In this document: in pieces, positions 1-7,534 of the stretch
Layout of the letters: each line of letters starts with the position of its first letter
Numbering within the stretch: position 1 is the stretch's first letter
NCBI GenBank assembly: GCA_014649555.1
Contig: BMTG01000005.1
Coordinates: 124,001 to 188,000, forward strand
Reading direction: 5' to 3'
DNA from: Streptomyces globisporus
GTDB lineage: Bacteria > Actinomycetota > Actinomycetes > Streptomycetales > Streptomycetaceae
DNA: 64,000 nt
Translations under genes and position numbers: made by a program
Notes under the pieces: model-generated
Database searches by the model: none
The model's input: only the letters and a program-made list of their open reading frames with translations
What the model was told of the DNA's origin: nothing

Positions 1-1338
1 GCCGGGGGCCGGGCCCCAGTGCTCCTCGACCGCGCTGCGCAGCTCTTCGGGGAGGGTGGCGAACCAGCGGCGGTAGTCGGCGGCCGGGATCCGGACCGGG
101 TTCTTCGCCAGCTGCTCCTCGGTCAGCCACTCCTGGTCGTGGCCGCCCGCGTCGATCAGTGCGTAGATCAGCTCGTCGCCGTCGCCGGAGACCAGGCCCG
201 GGATCTCCTCCTCGGGCCCGAAGTCGTACCCCTCGGCGCGCAGGCGGCGCAGCAGGGCCACGGCGCTGGCGGGGGTGTCGAGGCCGACCGCGTTCCCGAT
301 GCGGGAGTGCTTCGTCGGGTAGGCCGACAGCACCAGCGCGATCTTCTTCTCCGCGTTGGGGATGTTCCGCAGCTTCGCGTGGCGTACGGCGATCCCGGCG
401 ACCCGGGCCGCGCGCTCGGCGTCGGGGACGTACGCCGGGAGCCCGTCCTCGTCGATCTCCTTGAAGGAGAACGGGACCGTGATCAGGCGGCCGTCGAACT
501 CCGGCACCGCGATCTGGGTGGCCGCGTCCAGCGGGGAGACACCCTCGTCGTTCTCCTCCCAGGCGCTGCGCGGGCTGGTGAGGCAGAGCGCCTGGAGGAT
601 CGGCACGTCGAGCTGGGTGAGCGCGCCCGCGTCCCACGACTCGTCGTCGCCGCCGGCCGAGGCCTCGGCGGGCTTGGTGCCGCCCGCGGCGAGGACGGTG
701 GTCACGATGGCGTCGGCGGCGCGGAGCGTGTCGATGAGCTCGGTCTCCGGCGTACGGAGAGACGCGACGTACAGCGGGAGCGGCCGTGCCCCAGCGTCCT
801 CCACGGCGGTGCACAGCGCGTCCACGAACGCGGTGTTCCCGCTCATGTGGTGGGCGCGGTAGTAGAGGACGGCGACGGTCGGCGCGCCCTCGGCCACCGT
901 GCGGGCCTCCCGCTCCAGCGGGCCCCACGCGGGGGCCGGGGCGGGCGGCTCGAAGCCGTGGCCGGTCAGCAGCACGGTGTCGGAGAGGAACCGGGCCAGC
1001 TGCTCCAGGTTGGCGGGCCCGCCGTGCGCGAGGTAGGCGTGCGCCTCGGCAGCGATGCCGATCGGCACGGTGGACGCGGCCATCAGCTGGGCGTCGGGGG
1101 CCTGCTCACCGGTCAGCACGACGACCGGGCGGCCGGTGGCCAGCACCGCGTCGAGGCCCTCCTGCCACGCCCGTACGCCGCCGAGAAGCCGGACGACGAC
1201 GAGGTCGACGCCGTCCAGCAGCTCCGGCAGTCCGTCGAGGTCGACGCGGGAGGGGTTGGCGTACCGGTAGCTGACGGGTCCCTCGGAAGCGCGGGCGCTC
1301 AGGAGGTCGGTGTCGGACGTCGACAGGAGCAGGATCAT
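1..1338 (-). CDS. cobN: Cobaltochelatase subunit CobN, 5' part (cut by window edge)
   Basis: The first 446 codons are present; the frame runs off the left edge, so this is the N-terminal third of a protein usually about 1,200 residues long. CobN is the large ATP-dependent subunit that inserts cobalt into hydrogenobyrinic acid a,c-diamide in aerobic B12 synthesis. The translation begins MILLLSTSDTDLLSAR and continues with typical CobN/BchH N-terminal sequence, including VAVLYYRAHHMSGNTAFVDA and LTSPRSAWEENDEGVSPLD. The ATG start at 1338 follows GAGGAAGG about 13 bases upstream and lies directly downstream of a cobalamin riboswitch. It diverges from cobG. Identification rests on recalled family sequence. 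Confidence 0.93.
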   Translation of the reverse strand, partial: MILLLSTSDTDLLSARASEGPVSYRYANPSRVDLDGLPELLDGVDLVVVRLLGGVRAWQEGLDAVLATGRPVVVLTGEQAPDAQLMAASTVPIGIAAEAHAYLAHGGPANLEQLARFLSDTVLLTGHGFEPPAPAPAWGPLEREARTVAEGAPTVAVLYYRAHHMSGNTAFVDALCTAVEDAGARPLPLYVASLRTPETELIDTLRAADAIVTTVLAAGGTKPAEASAGGDDESWDAGALTQLDVPILQALCLTSPRSAWEENDEGVSPLDAATQIAVPEFDGRLITVPFSFKEIDEDGLPAYVPDAERAARVAGIAVRHAKLRNIPNAEKKIALVLSAYPTKHSRIGNAVGLDTPASAVALLRRLRAEGYDFGPEEEIPGLVSGDGDELIYALIDAGGHDQEWLTEEQLAKNPVRIPAADYRRWFATLPEELRSAVEEHWGPAPG

Positions 1339-1414
1339 GCTGCGTCAGGCCTTCCTCGGGGTGTCCACGCCCCGGGCGGGTGTCGGAGGGTCTCCCCGGG
1401 CGGTCCGGCGGCTA

Positions 1415-1560
1415 CCGGGCACGCGGGGAAGGGAGTTCCTGACTCGTCCGGCAGCCGGTGGTGGCGGCGGCCGGACTCACAGTGGCGGGACCGCGCCGGA
1501 ATCTCACCGGGCTTCCTCCCCTGTCGCCGTCTGGCGATGGCGGCCTGAACGGACCACCGC
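1415..1560 (-). promoter_or_regulatory. Cobalamin (AdoCbl) riboswitch in the cobN leader
   Basis: Read on the minus strand, the leader contains the conserved riboswitch core in order. GGTGAGATTCC is followed by GGTCCCGCCACTGTGAGTCC, then a long GC-rich helix, then GACGAGTCAGGAACTC, the B12-box part. The arm CGCCAGACGGCG precedes the core. The aptamer ends roughly 80 bases before the cobN ATG. That interval holds GC-rich pairings that can act as the expression platform and ends in the ribosome-binding site GAGGAAGG. By the established family rule, binding of adenosylcobalamin lowers cobN expression. Both ends are approximate. Confidence 0.93.
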
Positions 1561-1564
1561 CAGC

Positions 1565-1570
1565 ATCCTA
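1565..1570 (-). promoter_or_regulatory. Candidate -10 box for the riboswitch/cobN transcript
   Basis: TAGGAT on the minus strand lies seven to eight bases before the first riboswitch-like residues, so transcription starting near 1558 would give an RNA that begins at the aptamer. No convincing -35 box is visible in the G-rich sequence upstream. This is inferred from position and resemblance only. Confidence 0.45.
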
Positions 1571-1775
1571 AGCGGCGGGGGTGGGGGCGTGGCAGGGGGC
1601 GTGGGTGCGGTGGTGATCACTGTTTGGCGTGGTCGCCACGTCTGTGTGCGGGGGTGGCGATCGCTGCCCCCGGTGATCGGGCGGTGGTGGCGCCTCGTGG
1701 CCCCCTCCCTGCCCGCCGTCCCGCTGTCCCGCAGGTCACAGCGGCGGGCCCCTCGCGGGGAGCGGCCCGGTCGGT

Positions 1776-3077
1776 ATGCTCGCCGCCATGCCCGATTCCG
1801 CCCCCTCGCCCGTTTCCGCGGGCGGCCCAGCCCTCCGCGGCAGCGATGACGCCTGCCCGGGGACGCTGCGGCTGCACCGGGCCGACGACGGTGCGCTGGC
1901 CCGGGTCCGGGTGCCCGGCGGGGTGCTGAGCGCGGACCGGGCGGACGCGCTGCTCGCGGCGGCCGAACGGTTCGGGGACGGTGAGCTGCATCTCACCTCG
2001 CGGGGCAACGTCCAGCTGCGCGGCCTCGACGCGGCGTGCGGCGGCGCCCTCGCCGAGCTGCTCACCGCCGCCGGGCTGCTTCCGTCCGCCGCGCACGAGC
2101 GGGCCCGCAACATCGTGGCCTCGCCGCTCGCCGGTCTCGACGGATCGCCCCCGGTCAGCGGCTGGTTGTCCGAACTGGACGCCCTGGTCTGCGGATCGGC
2201 CGCCGCCGCCTCGCTCTCCGGCCGCTTCCTGTTCGCCCTGGACGACGGCCGCGGTGACGTGGACGCGCTGGGCGCGGACGTGACCCTGATCGCGGCGGGC
2301 GACAGCTGCCTCCTGCGGATCGGGGCCGAGGACGAGGTGTCCCGGATACCGGGCGGGGAAGGTCCGCGCGCCGCTCTCCTGGCCGCCGAGACGTTCCTGC
2401 GGGCCGCCCGCGATTCGGGTGCGTGGCGCGTGAAGGACCTGCCCGACGACGTACGGGCCGGAGTGCGCACCGACGTACGGGCCGAGCTGGTCCGGACCGT
2501 CAGGGCGGCCTCGGGGCCGTCCGTCCACCGGCCCCGCCCGCGTACGGCGACTCCCCCCGCCCCGGGCGCGCACGGTTCCCCGAACGCGATCAGCGTCGAC
2601 GTACCCCTGGGGCGGCTCACCTCCACCCAGTGGCGGCTGCTCACCGCAACGGCCCGGCGGCACGGCGACGAGCTGCGGCTCACCCCGTGGCGCGGGATCG
2701 TCGTCCCCGGGCCGTTCGGGCGGCCGGAGGACGCGGCCGACGCGCTCGCCACCCTGGCGGCGGCCGGGCTGATCGCCGCCCCCGACTCCCCGTGGACGGG
2801 GGTCGGCGCGTGCATCGGCCACCCCGGCTGCGCGAAGTCCCTGTCCGACGTACGGGCCGAGGCGGGGGCCGCCGTCGGACCGGTCGGGCGGCTCCCTGTG
2901 TACTGGTCCGGGTGCGAACGCCGCTGCGGCCACCCCCACGGGGAGTGGATCGACGTGGTGGTCACCCCCGACGGGCACCGGATCTCGCTCGTACGCGGAG
3001 AGCGGCGGGATCCCCCGCGGACGGTCCGGGACGACCCGGCCGCGCTGGCGGCGGCGGTCGCCTCGGCCCGCGCCTGA
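1776..3077 (+). CDS. cobG: Precorrin-3B synthase CobG
   Basis: The 433-residue protein is of the nitrite/sulfite reductase type. It uses siroheme/4Fe-4S chemistry and oxygen to convert precorrin-3A to precorrin-3B, the step that marks the aerobic B12 route. The N-terminal ferredoxin-like half carries [12 protein letters not shown]. The C-terminal half has the cluster ligands as C-x5-C at residues 346 and 352 (CIGHPGC) and C-x3-C at 380 and 384 (CERRC). I chose the ATG at 1776 because GGGGAG lies 13 bases upstream; the in-frame ATG at 1788 (MPDSAP) is a fair alternative. cobH follows after 44 bases, so the two are probably cotranscribed. Unlike cobN, no riboswitch is visible in its leader. Confidence 0.93.
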   Translation: MLAAMPDSAPSPVSAGGPALRGSDDACPGTLRLHRADDGALARVRVPGGVLSADRADALLAAAERFGDGELHLTSRGNVQLRGLDAACGGALAELLTAAGLLPSAAHERARNIVASPLAGLDGSPPVSGWLSELDALVCGSAAAASLSGRFLFALDDGRGDVDALGADVTLIAAGDSCLLRIGAEDEVSRIPGGEGPRAALLAAETFLRAARDSGAWRVKDLPDDVRAGVRTDVRAELVRTVRAASGPSVHRPRPRTATPPAPGAHGSPNAISVDVPLGRLTSTQWRLLTATARRHGDELRLTPWRGIVVPGPFGRPEDAADALATLAAAGLIAAPDSPWTGVGACIGHPGCAKSLSDVRAEAGAAVGPVGRLPVYWSGCERRCGHPHGEWIDVVVTPDGHRISLVRGERRDPPRTVRDDPAALAAAVASARA

Positions 3078-3121
3078 GCACGCTCCCCCTCCCCCTACCG
3101 GCAGAAGAAAGCGACAGCACT

Positions 3122-3748
3122 GTGCACCAGTACGAGAAGGACGGACCGGCGATCTACCGCCAGTCCTTCGCCACCATCCGCGCGGAGGCGGATCTCGCCG
3201 GGCTGCCCGCCGACGTCAGCCAGGTCGCCGTCCGGATGATCCACGCCTGCGGCATGGTCGATCTCGTGACGGACCTCGCCTTCTCGCCGAACGCCGTGGC
3301 CGACGCCCGCGCCGCTCTGCGCGCGGGTGCACCGATCCTCTGCGACGTGGCGATGGTGGCCAGCGGGGTCACCCGCAAGCGACTGCCCGCGGACAACGAC
3401 GTGGTGTGCACGCTGTCCGACCCGTCCGTGCCCGAGCTGGCCGCGAAGATGGGGACGACGCGCAGTGCGGCGGCGCTGGAGCTGTGGCGGGACCGGATGG
3501 AGGGGGCGGTGGTCGCGGTCGGCAACGCCCCGACGGCCCTGTTCCGGCTGCTGGAGATGATCGAGGAGGGCGCCCCGCGCCCGGCCGCCGTGATCGGCGT
3601 CCCGGTCGGCTTCGTCGGCGCGATGGAGTCCAAGGAGGCCCTGGCCGAGCACGCGTCGGGCCTGGAACACCTGATCGTCCGGGGCCGTCGTGGCGGCAGC
3701 GCAATAGCGGCGGCGGCACTGAACGCCATCGCGAGCGAGGAAGAGTAG
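3122..3748 (+). CDS. cobH: Precorrin-8X methylmutase CobH
   Basis: The 208-residue protein moves the C11 methyl to C12, turning precorrin-8X into hydrogenobyrinic acid. The family signature is clear: MIHACG near residue 39 holds the catalytic His41, and [24 protein letters not shown] and [14 protein letters not shown] follow as in CobH/CbiC. The start is taken as GTG at 3122, giving [12 protein letters not shown]; the upstream AGAAGAAAG is a weak ribosome-binding site. The stop TAG overlaps the first base of a GTG that begins the next frame, so CobH and CobIJ are translationally coupled. Confidence 0.94.
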   Translation: MHQYEKDGPAIYRQSFATIRAEADLAGLPADVSQVAVRMIHACGMVDLVTDLAFSPNAVADARAALRAGAPILCDVAMVASGVTRKRLPADNDVVCTLSDPSVPELAAKMGTTRSAAALELWRDRMEGAVVAVGNAPTALFRLLEMIEEGAPRPAAVIGVPVGFVGAMESKEALAEHASGLEHLIVRGRRGGSAIAAAALNAIASEEE

Positions 3749-3750
3749 TG

Positions 3751-5262
3751 ATGAGCGAGTCCAGCGGCAGCACGGGCCGTCTCTACGGCGTCGGGCTCGG
3801 CCCCGGCGACCCGAACCTGATGACCCTGCGGGCCGTCCAGGCCATCGGCGAGGCGGACGTCGTCGCGTACCACAGCGCCCGCCACGGCCGCTCGATCGCG
3901 CGCTCCATCGCCGCCGCGCACCTGCGGCCGGACCACATCGAGGAGGCCCTGGTCTACCCCGTCACGACGGAGACCACGGACCACCCGGGCGGTTACCGGG
4001 GTGCGTTGGAGGAGTTCTACGAGAAGGCCGCGGCCCGTCTCGCGGCGCATCTGGACGCGGGCCGCACGGTCGCGGTGCTCGCCGAGGGCGACCCGATGTT
4101 CTACGGCTCGTACATGCACATGCACAAGCGCCTGGCGGACCGCTACACCACCGAGGTCATCCCGGGCGTCACGTCCGTCAGCGCCGCCGCCGCCCGGCTC
4201 GGCACCCCCCTCGTCGAGGGCGAGGAGATCCTCACGATCCTGCCCGGCACGCTGCCGGAGGAGGAGCTGACGGCCCGTCTCGCGTCGACCGACACGGCGG
4301 TCGTGATGAAGCTGGGGCGGACGTTCCCGGCGGTGCGCGGGGCGTTCGAGGCGTCGGGCCGGCTGCCGGAAGCGCGGTACGTGGAGCGCGCCACGATGGC
4401 CGGGGAGCGTACGGGCGAACTGGCGGACATCGACCCGGAGTCGGTCCCGTACTTCTCGGTCGCGGTGCTGCCGAGCCGGATCGACGCGCCGCGCCCCGCT
4501 GCTTCGGCCTCCGGAGAAGTGGTCGTGGTCGGCACCGGACCGGCGGGCCCGCTGTGGCTCACGCCGGAGACGCGGGGCGCGCTGGCTGCGGCGGACGACG
4601 TGGTCGGCTACACCACCTATCTGGACCGGGTGCCGGTCCGTCCGGGCCAGGCGCGGCACGGCTCGGACAACAAGGTGGAGTCGGAGCGGGCGGAGTTCGC
4701 GCTGGACCTGGCCCGGCGGGGCCACCGGGTCGCGGTGGTCTCGGGCGGCGACCCCGGGGTCTTCGCGATGGCGACGGCGGTGCTGGAGGTGGCCTCGCAG
4801 GACGACTACGCGGACATCCCCGTCCGGGTGCTGCCCGGCGTCACCGCGGCGAACGCCGCCGCCGCCCGCGCGGGTGCGCCGCTCGGCCACGACTACGCCA
4901 CGATCTCCCTCTCGGACCGGCTCAAGCCGTGGGAGGTCATCGCGGAGCGGCTGCGCGCGGCGGCCTCGGCGGACCTGGTGCTGGCGCTGTACAACCCGGG
5001 GTCCAAGTCCCGTACGTGGCAGGTCGGCCAGGCCCGCGACCTGCTCCTGGAACACCGCTCGCCGGACACCCCGGTCGTTCTGGCACGGGACGTGGGCGGC
5101 CCGACGGAGTCCGTCCGTACGGTACGGCTGGCCGACGTCGACCCGGCGGAGGTGGACATGCGGACGCTGCTGATCGTGGGCTCGTCGCAGACGCGGTGGG
5201 TGCAGCGGGGCGAGGACGGCCGGGGCATCGTCTGGACGCCGCGCCGCTACCCGGAGGCGTAG
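3751..5262 (+). CDS. cobIJ: Fused precorrin-2 C20- and precorrin-3B C17-methyltransferase (CobI-CobJ)
   Basis: The 503 residues hold two SAM-dependent tetrapyrrole methylase domains. Residues 1-240 are CobI, with GVGLGPGDPNLMTLRAVQAI, LAEGDPMFYGSYMHMHKRL and the PGVTS motif. Residues from about 255 are CobJ, with GTGPAGPLWLTPET, VSGGDPGVFAMA and LALYNPGSKSR. Fusion of these two steps is a known arrangement in actinobacteria. The ATG at 3751 is preceded by GCGAGGAAGAG; an overlapping GTG at 3748 would couple it directly to the cobH stop. It is last in cobG-cobH-cobIJ and converges on cobK. Confidence 0.95.
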   Translation: MSESSGSTGRLYGVGLGPGDPNLMTLRAVQAIGEADVVAYHSARHGRSIARSIAAAHLRPDHIEEALVYPVTTETTDHPGGYRGALEEFYEKAAARLAAHLDAGRTVAVLAEGDPMFYGSYMHMHKRLADRYTTEVIPGVTSVSAAAARLGTPLVEGEEILTILPGTLPEEELTARLASTDTAVVMKLGRTFPAVRGAFEASGRLPEARYVERATMAGERTGELADIDPESVPYFSVAVLPSRIDAPRPAASASGEVVVVGTGPAGPLWLTPETRGALAAADDVVGYTTYLDRVPVRPGQARHGSDNKVESERAEFALDLARRGHRVAVVSGGDPGVFAMATAVLEVASQDDYADIPVRVLPGVTAANAAAARAGAPLGHDYATISLSDRLKPWEVIAERLRAAASADLVLALYNPGSKSRTWQVGQARDLLLEHRSPDTPVVLARDVGGPTESVRTVRLADVDPAEVDMRTLLIVGSSQTRWVQRGEDGRGIVWTPRRYPEA

Positions 5263-5396
5263 AGCCGATGCCCGGCGGGCAGCTCCCGGGAGGGGGAGCT
5301 CCGGGGGGGGCGCTCCCGGGAGGCGCGGGCGCGCTGCCCGGAGGCGTGGCGCTCCGGATCGGAGGCGCGGGATCGCTACCCGGAGGCGTGGAGCCG
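5245..5396. repeat. Direct repeat shared by the 3' ends of cobIJ and cobK
   Basis: A 23-base sequence at 5245-5267, ending the cobIJ frame (CCGGAGGCGTAGAGCCG part), recurs with one change at 5374-5396, where it spans the cobK stop codon on the opposite strand. A shorter copy, CCCGGAGGCGTGG, is at about 5338. The intervening 106 bases consist largely of related GGGAGGCG units, which suggests local slippage or duplication between two convergent genes. Confidence 0.7.
5281..5300. terminator. Hairpin between convergent cobIJ and cobK
   Basis: The 20-base inverted repeat AGCTCCCGGGAGGGGGAGCT pairs AGCTCCC with GGGAGCT. It lies between the two converging stop codons. There is no U-tract on either side, as is common for high-GC terminators. 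The surrounding 100 bases are full of short GGGAGGCG-type repeats, so alternative foldings exist. Confidence 0.4.
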
Positions 5397-6140
5397 CGCC
5401 ACCCAGCGCGCGGCCTCGTCGGGCGTACGGGCCACCGGCACCCCTTCCGGTACCGGTGGCCGCCGGACGACCACGACCGGGATCCCGGTCTCACGGGCGG
5501 CGGTGAGCTTGGGGGCGGTCGCGTCCCCGCCGCTGTCCTTGGTGACGAGGACGTCGATGCGGTGACGCCGGAGGAGGTCCCGCTCGCCGTCGAGGTCGAA
5601 CGGCCCCCGGTCCAGCAGCACCTCCATCCGGGCCGGGCAGGGCGGCTCCGGCGCGTCGACGGACCGCACGAGGAACCACAGCGCGTCCAGGCCCGCCCCC
5701 GCGAAGGCGGCGAGCCCCATCCGCCCGGTGGTGAGGAAGACCCGCTCGCCGAGTGCGGGCAGCAGCCCGGCGGCCTCGGCCAGCGATCCGGTGGAGTGCC
5801 AGCGGTCACCGTCCTGGGCGATCCAGCCGGGCCGGCGGAGGGCGAGGAGGGGAACATGAACCAGGGCGGCGGCCTCGGCGGCGTTCCGGCTCATGGCGGC
5901 GGCGAAGGGGTGGGTGGCGTCGACGAGGGCGTCCACGTCATGCTCACGCATCCAGGCGGCGAGCCCGGCGGGCCCCCCGAACCCGCCGACGCGGACCTCG
6001 CCGGGCGGCAGCCGGGGGGCGGCGACGCGCCCGGCGAGCGAGCTGGTGACCCGGACCCCCGCATCACGGGCGACCAGGTGCTCGGCCAAGCGGCGCGCCT
6101 CGGTCGTACCCCCCAGAACAAGAACATGCACAGGCGTCAT
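5376..6140 (-). CDS. cobK: Precorrin-6A reductase CobK
   Basis: The protein (254 residues from the chosen start) reduces precorrin-6A to dihydro-precorrin-6 with NADPH. It has the nucleotide-binding start VHVLVLGGTTEARRLAEHL and the family motif DATHPFAAAMSRNAAEAA near residues 85-100. I chose the ATG at 6140 (MTPVHV). The in-frame ATG at 6164 (MPREESVP) has a better ribosome-binding match, but it lies three bases from the end hairpin of the inserted tnpB element, so those eight residues look like a product of the insertion. Transcription from tnpB could read into cobK. The C-terminus overlaps a repeat shared with the cobIJ 3' end. Confidence 0.92.
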   Translation of the reverse strand: MTPVHVLVLGGTTEARRLAEHLVARDAGVRVTSSLAGRVAAPRLPPGEVRVGGFGGPAGLAAWMREHDVDALVDATHPFAAAMSRNAAEAAALVHVPLLALRRPGWIAQDGDRWHSTGSLAEAAGLLPALGERVFLTTGRMGLAAFAGAGLDALWFLVRSVDAPEPPCPARMEVLLDRGPFDLDGERDLLRRHRIDVLVTKDSGGDATAPKLTAARETGIPVVVVRRPPVPEGVPVARTPDEAARWVARLHASG

Positions 6141-6164
6141 CGGAACGGACTCTTCTCTTGGCAT

Positions 6165-6330
6165 CTTCCCCCTTCTGAAAAAAGGGGGATTTCCTACGGC
6201 TCGCGCCGTGGGGTTTTCTGCTTCGTCGCCGACTGCCCGCCCGGAGTGCTCCGTTGAGGTCTTACACCGGCTCCACAGACTGTCACCGAGAGCCCCTCGG
6301 CCAGCACATTCTTCGCGGCGTTCACGTCAC
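6165..6330 (-). ncRNA. Predicted omegaRNA scaffold at the tnpB 3' end
   Basis: In characterised TnpB systems the guide RNA is processed from the 3' part of the tnpB transcript. It ends at the element's right end, and the 16-20 bases beyond serve as guide. Here that places the scaffold across the last part of tnpB and the 6167-6189 hairpin, and the guide would read AAGATGCCAAGAGAAGAG, i.e. the 5' end of the cobK region. The extent is inferred from position, and I could not test the fold. Confidence 0.35.
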
Positions 6331-7393
6331 GGTCGTGGGTGACACCGCACACACATGTCCATGTGCGGACGTTCAGCGGCATCTTCCCCTGGAGAGTTCC
6401 GCAGGCGGAGCAGAGCTCGGAGGAGGGGAACCAGCGGTCGACGGCGACCAGGTTCCTTCCGTACCAGGCGCACTTGTACTCCAGCATGCCGCGCACTGTG
6501 GTCCAGGCCGCGTCCGAGATGGCGCGGGCCAGGGAATGGTTCTTGACCATGTTGCGTACGGTCAGGTCCTCGATCACGATCGTTTGGTTTTCACGAACGA
6601 GTCGAGTGGTCAGCTTGTGCAGGTGGTCGCGGCGACGGTCGGCGATCCGGGCATGGACCTTCGCGACCTTCCGGCGGGCCTTCGCCCTGTTGTTGGAACC
6701 CTTGGTCTTCTTCGCCAGGTTCCGCTGGGCTTTGGCCAGGCGAGCCCGGTCCTTCCGTTCATGCCGGGGGTTGGTGACCTTCTCTCCGGTGGAGAGCGTC
6801 ACCAGGCTGGTGATCCCGGCATCGATCCCGACAGCGTTCGTGGTCCCGGGCATCGGTGCGGGAACGTCGTCGCACAGCATCGAGACAAACCAGCGCCCGG
6901 CCGCGTCCTGCGACACGGTCACGATGGACGGCGTCGCACCTTCGGGCAGCGCCCTGGACCACACGATGTCAAGCGGTTCGCGCATCTTTGCGAGGGTGAG
7001 CCTGCCGTCCCGGTAGCGGAAACCACTGGTGGTGTACTCGGCGGACAAGCGGGACTTCTTCTTCGACTTGAAGCGCGGGTACTTGGCCCGCTTGCCGAAG
7101 AAGCTGCTGAACGCCTCCTGCAAGTGCCGCAGCGTCTGCTGCAACGGCACCGACGACACCTCGGACAGGTAGGCCAGCTCCTCGGTCTTCTTCCACGAGG
7201 TGAGCATCGTGGAGGTGGCGTTGTAGTTGACCCGCTCCTGACGGAGCGTCCACGCCTCGGACCGTGCGGCGAGCGCCAGGTTGTAGACCTTCCGAACGCA
7301 CCCGAACGTGCGCGACAGCTCTGCTGCCTGCGCATCGGTCGGATAGAAGCGGTACTTGAACGCCCGCTTCACCTGGTTCGTGGCCACGCTCAC
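6194..7393 (-). CDS. tnpB: TnpB, RNA-guided RuvC nuclease of an IS605/IS607-type element
   Basis: The 399-residue protein appears intact. It starts with the N-terminal fold typical of OrfB (VKRAFKYRFYPTDAQAAELS) and has the three RuvC acidic residues: Asp191 in GIDAGIT, Glu275 in VIEDL, and the Asp of HDRDVNAAKN near 354-356. The zinc-binding part shows C328xxC331 and C347xC349. TnpB proteins are ancestors of Cas12 and cut DNA guided by an RNA made from the element's 3' end. The start is a GTG at 7393 without a clear ribosome-binding site. No frameshift or missing catalytic residue is visible, so it may be active. Confidence 0.95.
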   Translation of the reverse strand: MSVATNQVKRAFKYRFYPTDAQAAELSRTFGCVRKVYNLALAARSEAWTLRQERVNYNATSTMLTSWKKTEELAYLSEVSSVPLQQTLRHLQEAFSSFFGKRAKYPRFKSKKKSRLSAEYTTSGFRYRDGRLTLAKMREPLDIVWSRALPEGATPSIVTVSQDAAGRWFVSMLCDDVPAPMPGTTNAVGIDAGITSLVTLSTGEKVTNPRHERKDRARLAKAQRNLAKKTKGSNNRAKARRKVAKVHARIADRRRDHLHKLTTRLVRENQTIVIEDLTVRNMVKNHSLARAISDAAWTTVRGMLEYKCAWYGRNLVAVDRWFPSSELCSACGTLQGKMPLNVRTWTCVCGVTHDRDVNAAKNVLAEGLSVTVCGAGVRPQRSTPGGQSATKQKTPRREP

Positions 7394-7534
7394 AAACTAG
7401 CTGCGCTGCGACTTAGGATCAAAACCCGCGGGTCGGAGCACGACTTCCTTCGCCCAGGGGGCGAAAGGTCGCCCGTTGCCTGCTCCGCAGGAGCTGTGTT
7501 TCCGCAGCACGGGGCATCCACACAGGAGGAAAAG

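Larger units (their letters stand above)
6165..7470 (-). mobile_element. IS200/IS605-type element carrying tnpB only
   Basis: A complete tnpB is flanked by a hairpin on each side. At the downstream end, 6167-6189 forms an 8-bp stem (TCCCCCTT against AAGGGGGA) with a 7-base loop. At the upstream end, 7447-7468 forms a stem of CCTTCGCCC against GGGCGAAAGG with one bulge. No tnpA is present, so the element would need a Y1 or serine transposase in trans. It occupies the intergenic space of the divergent cobK and cbiD genes. The outer boundaries are approximate because these elements leave no target duplication. Confidence 0.7.

Noticed and set aside
19-1548. A 509-codon frame on the + strand over the cobN region.
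   Set aside because: The minus strand gives CobN sequence plus a riboswitch in the leader. The + frame is compositionally biased and reads through the riboswitch.
1555-1775. Second cobalamin riboswitch serving cobG on the + strand.
   Set aside because: No GCCACTG-type core or B12 box is present in this orientation. Only G-rich sequence is seen.
6194-7393. Cas12f-like effector of a CRISPR system.
   Set aside because: No CRISPR array or adaptation genes are present, and the size and motifs fit element-encoded TnpB.
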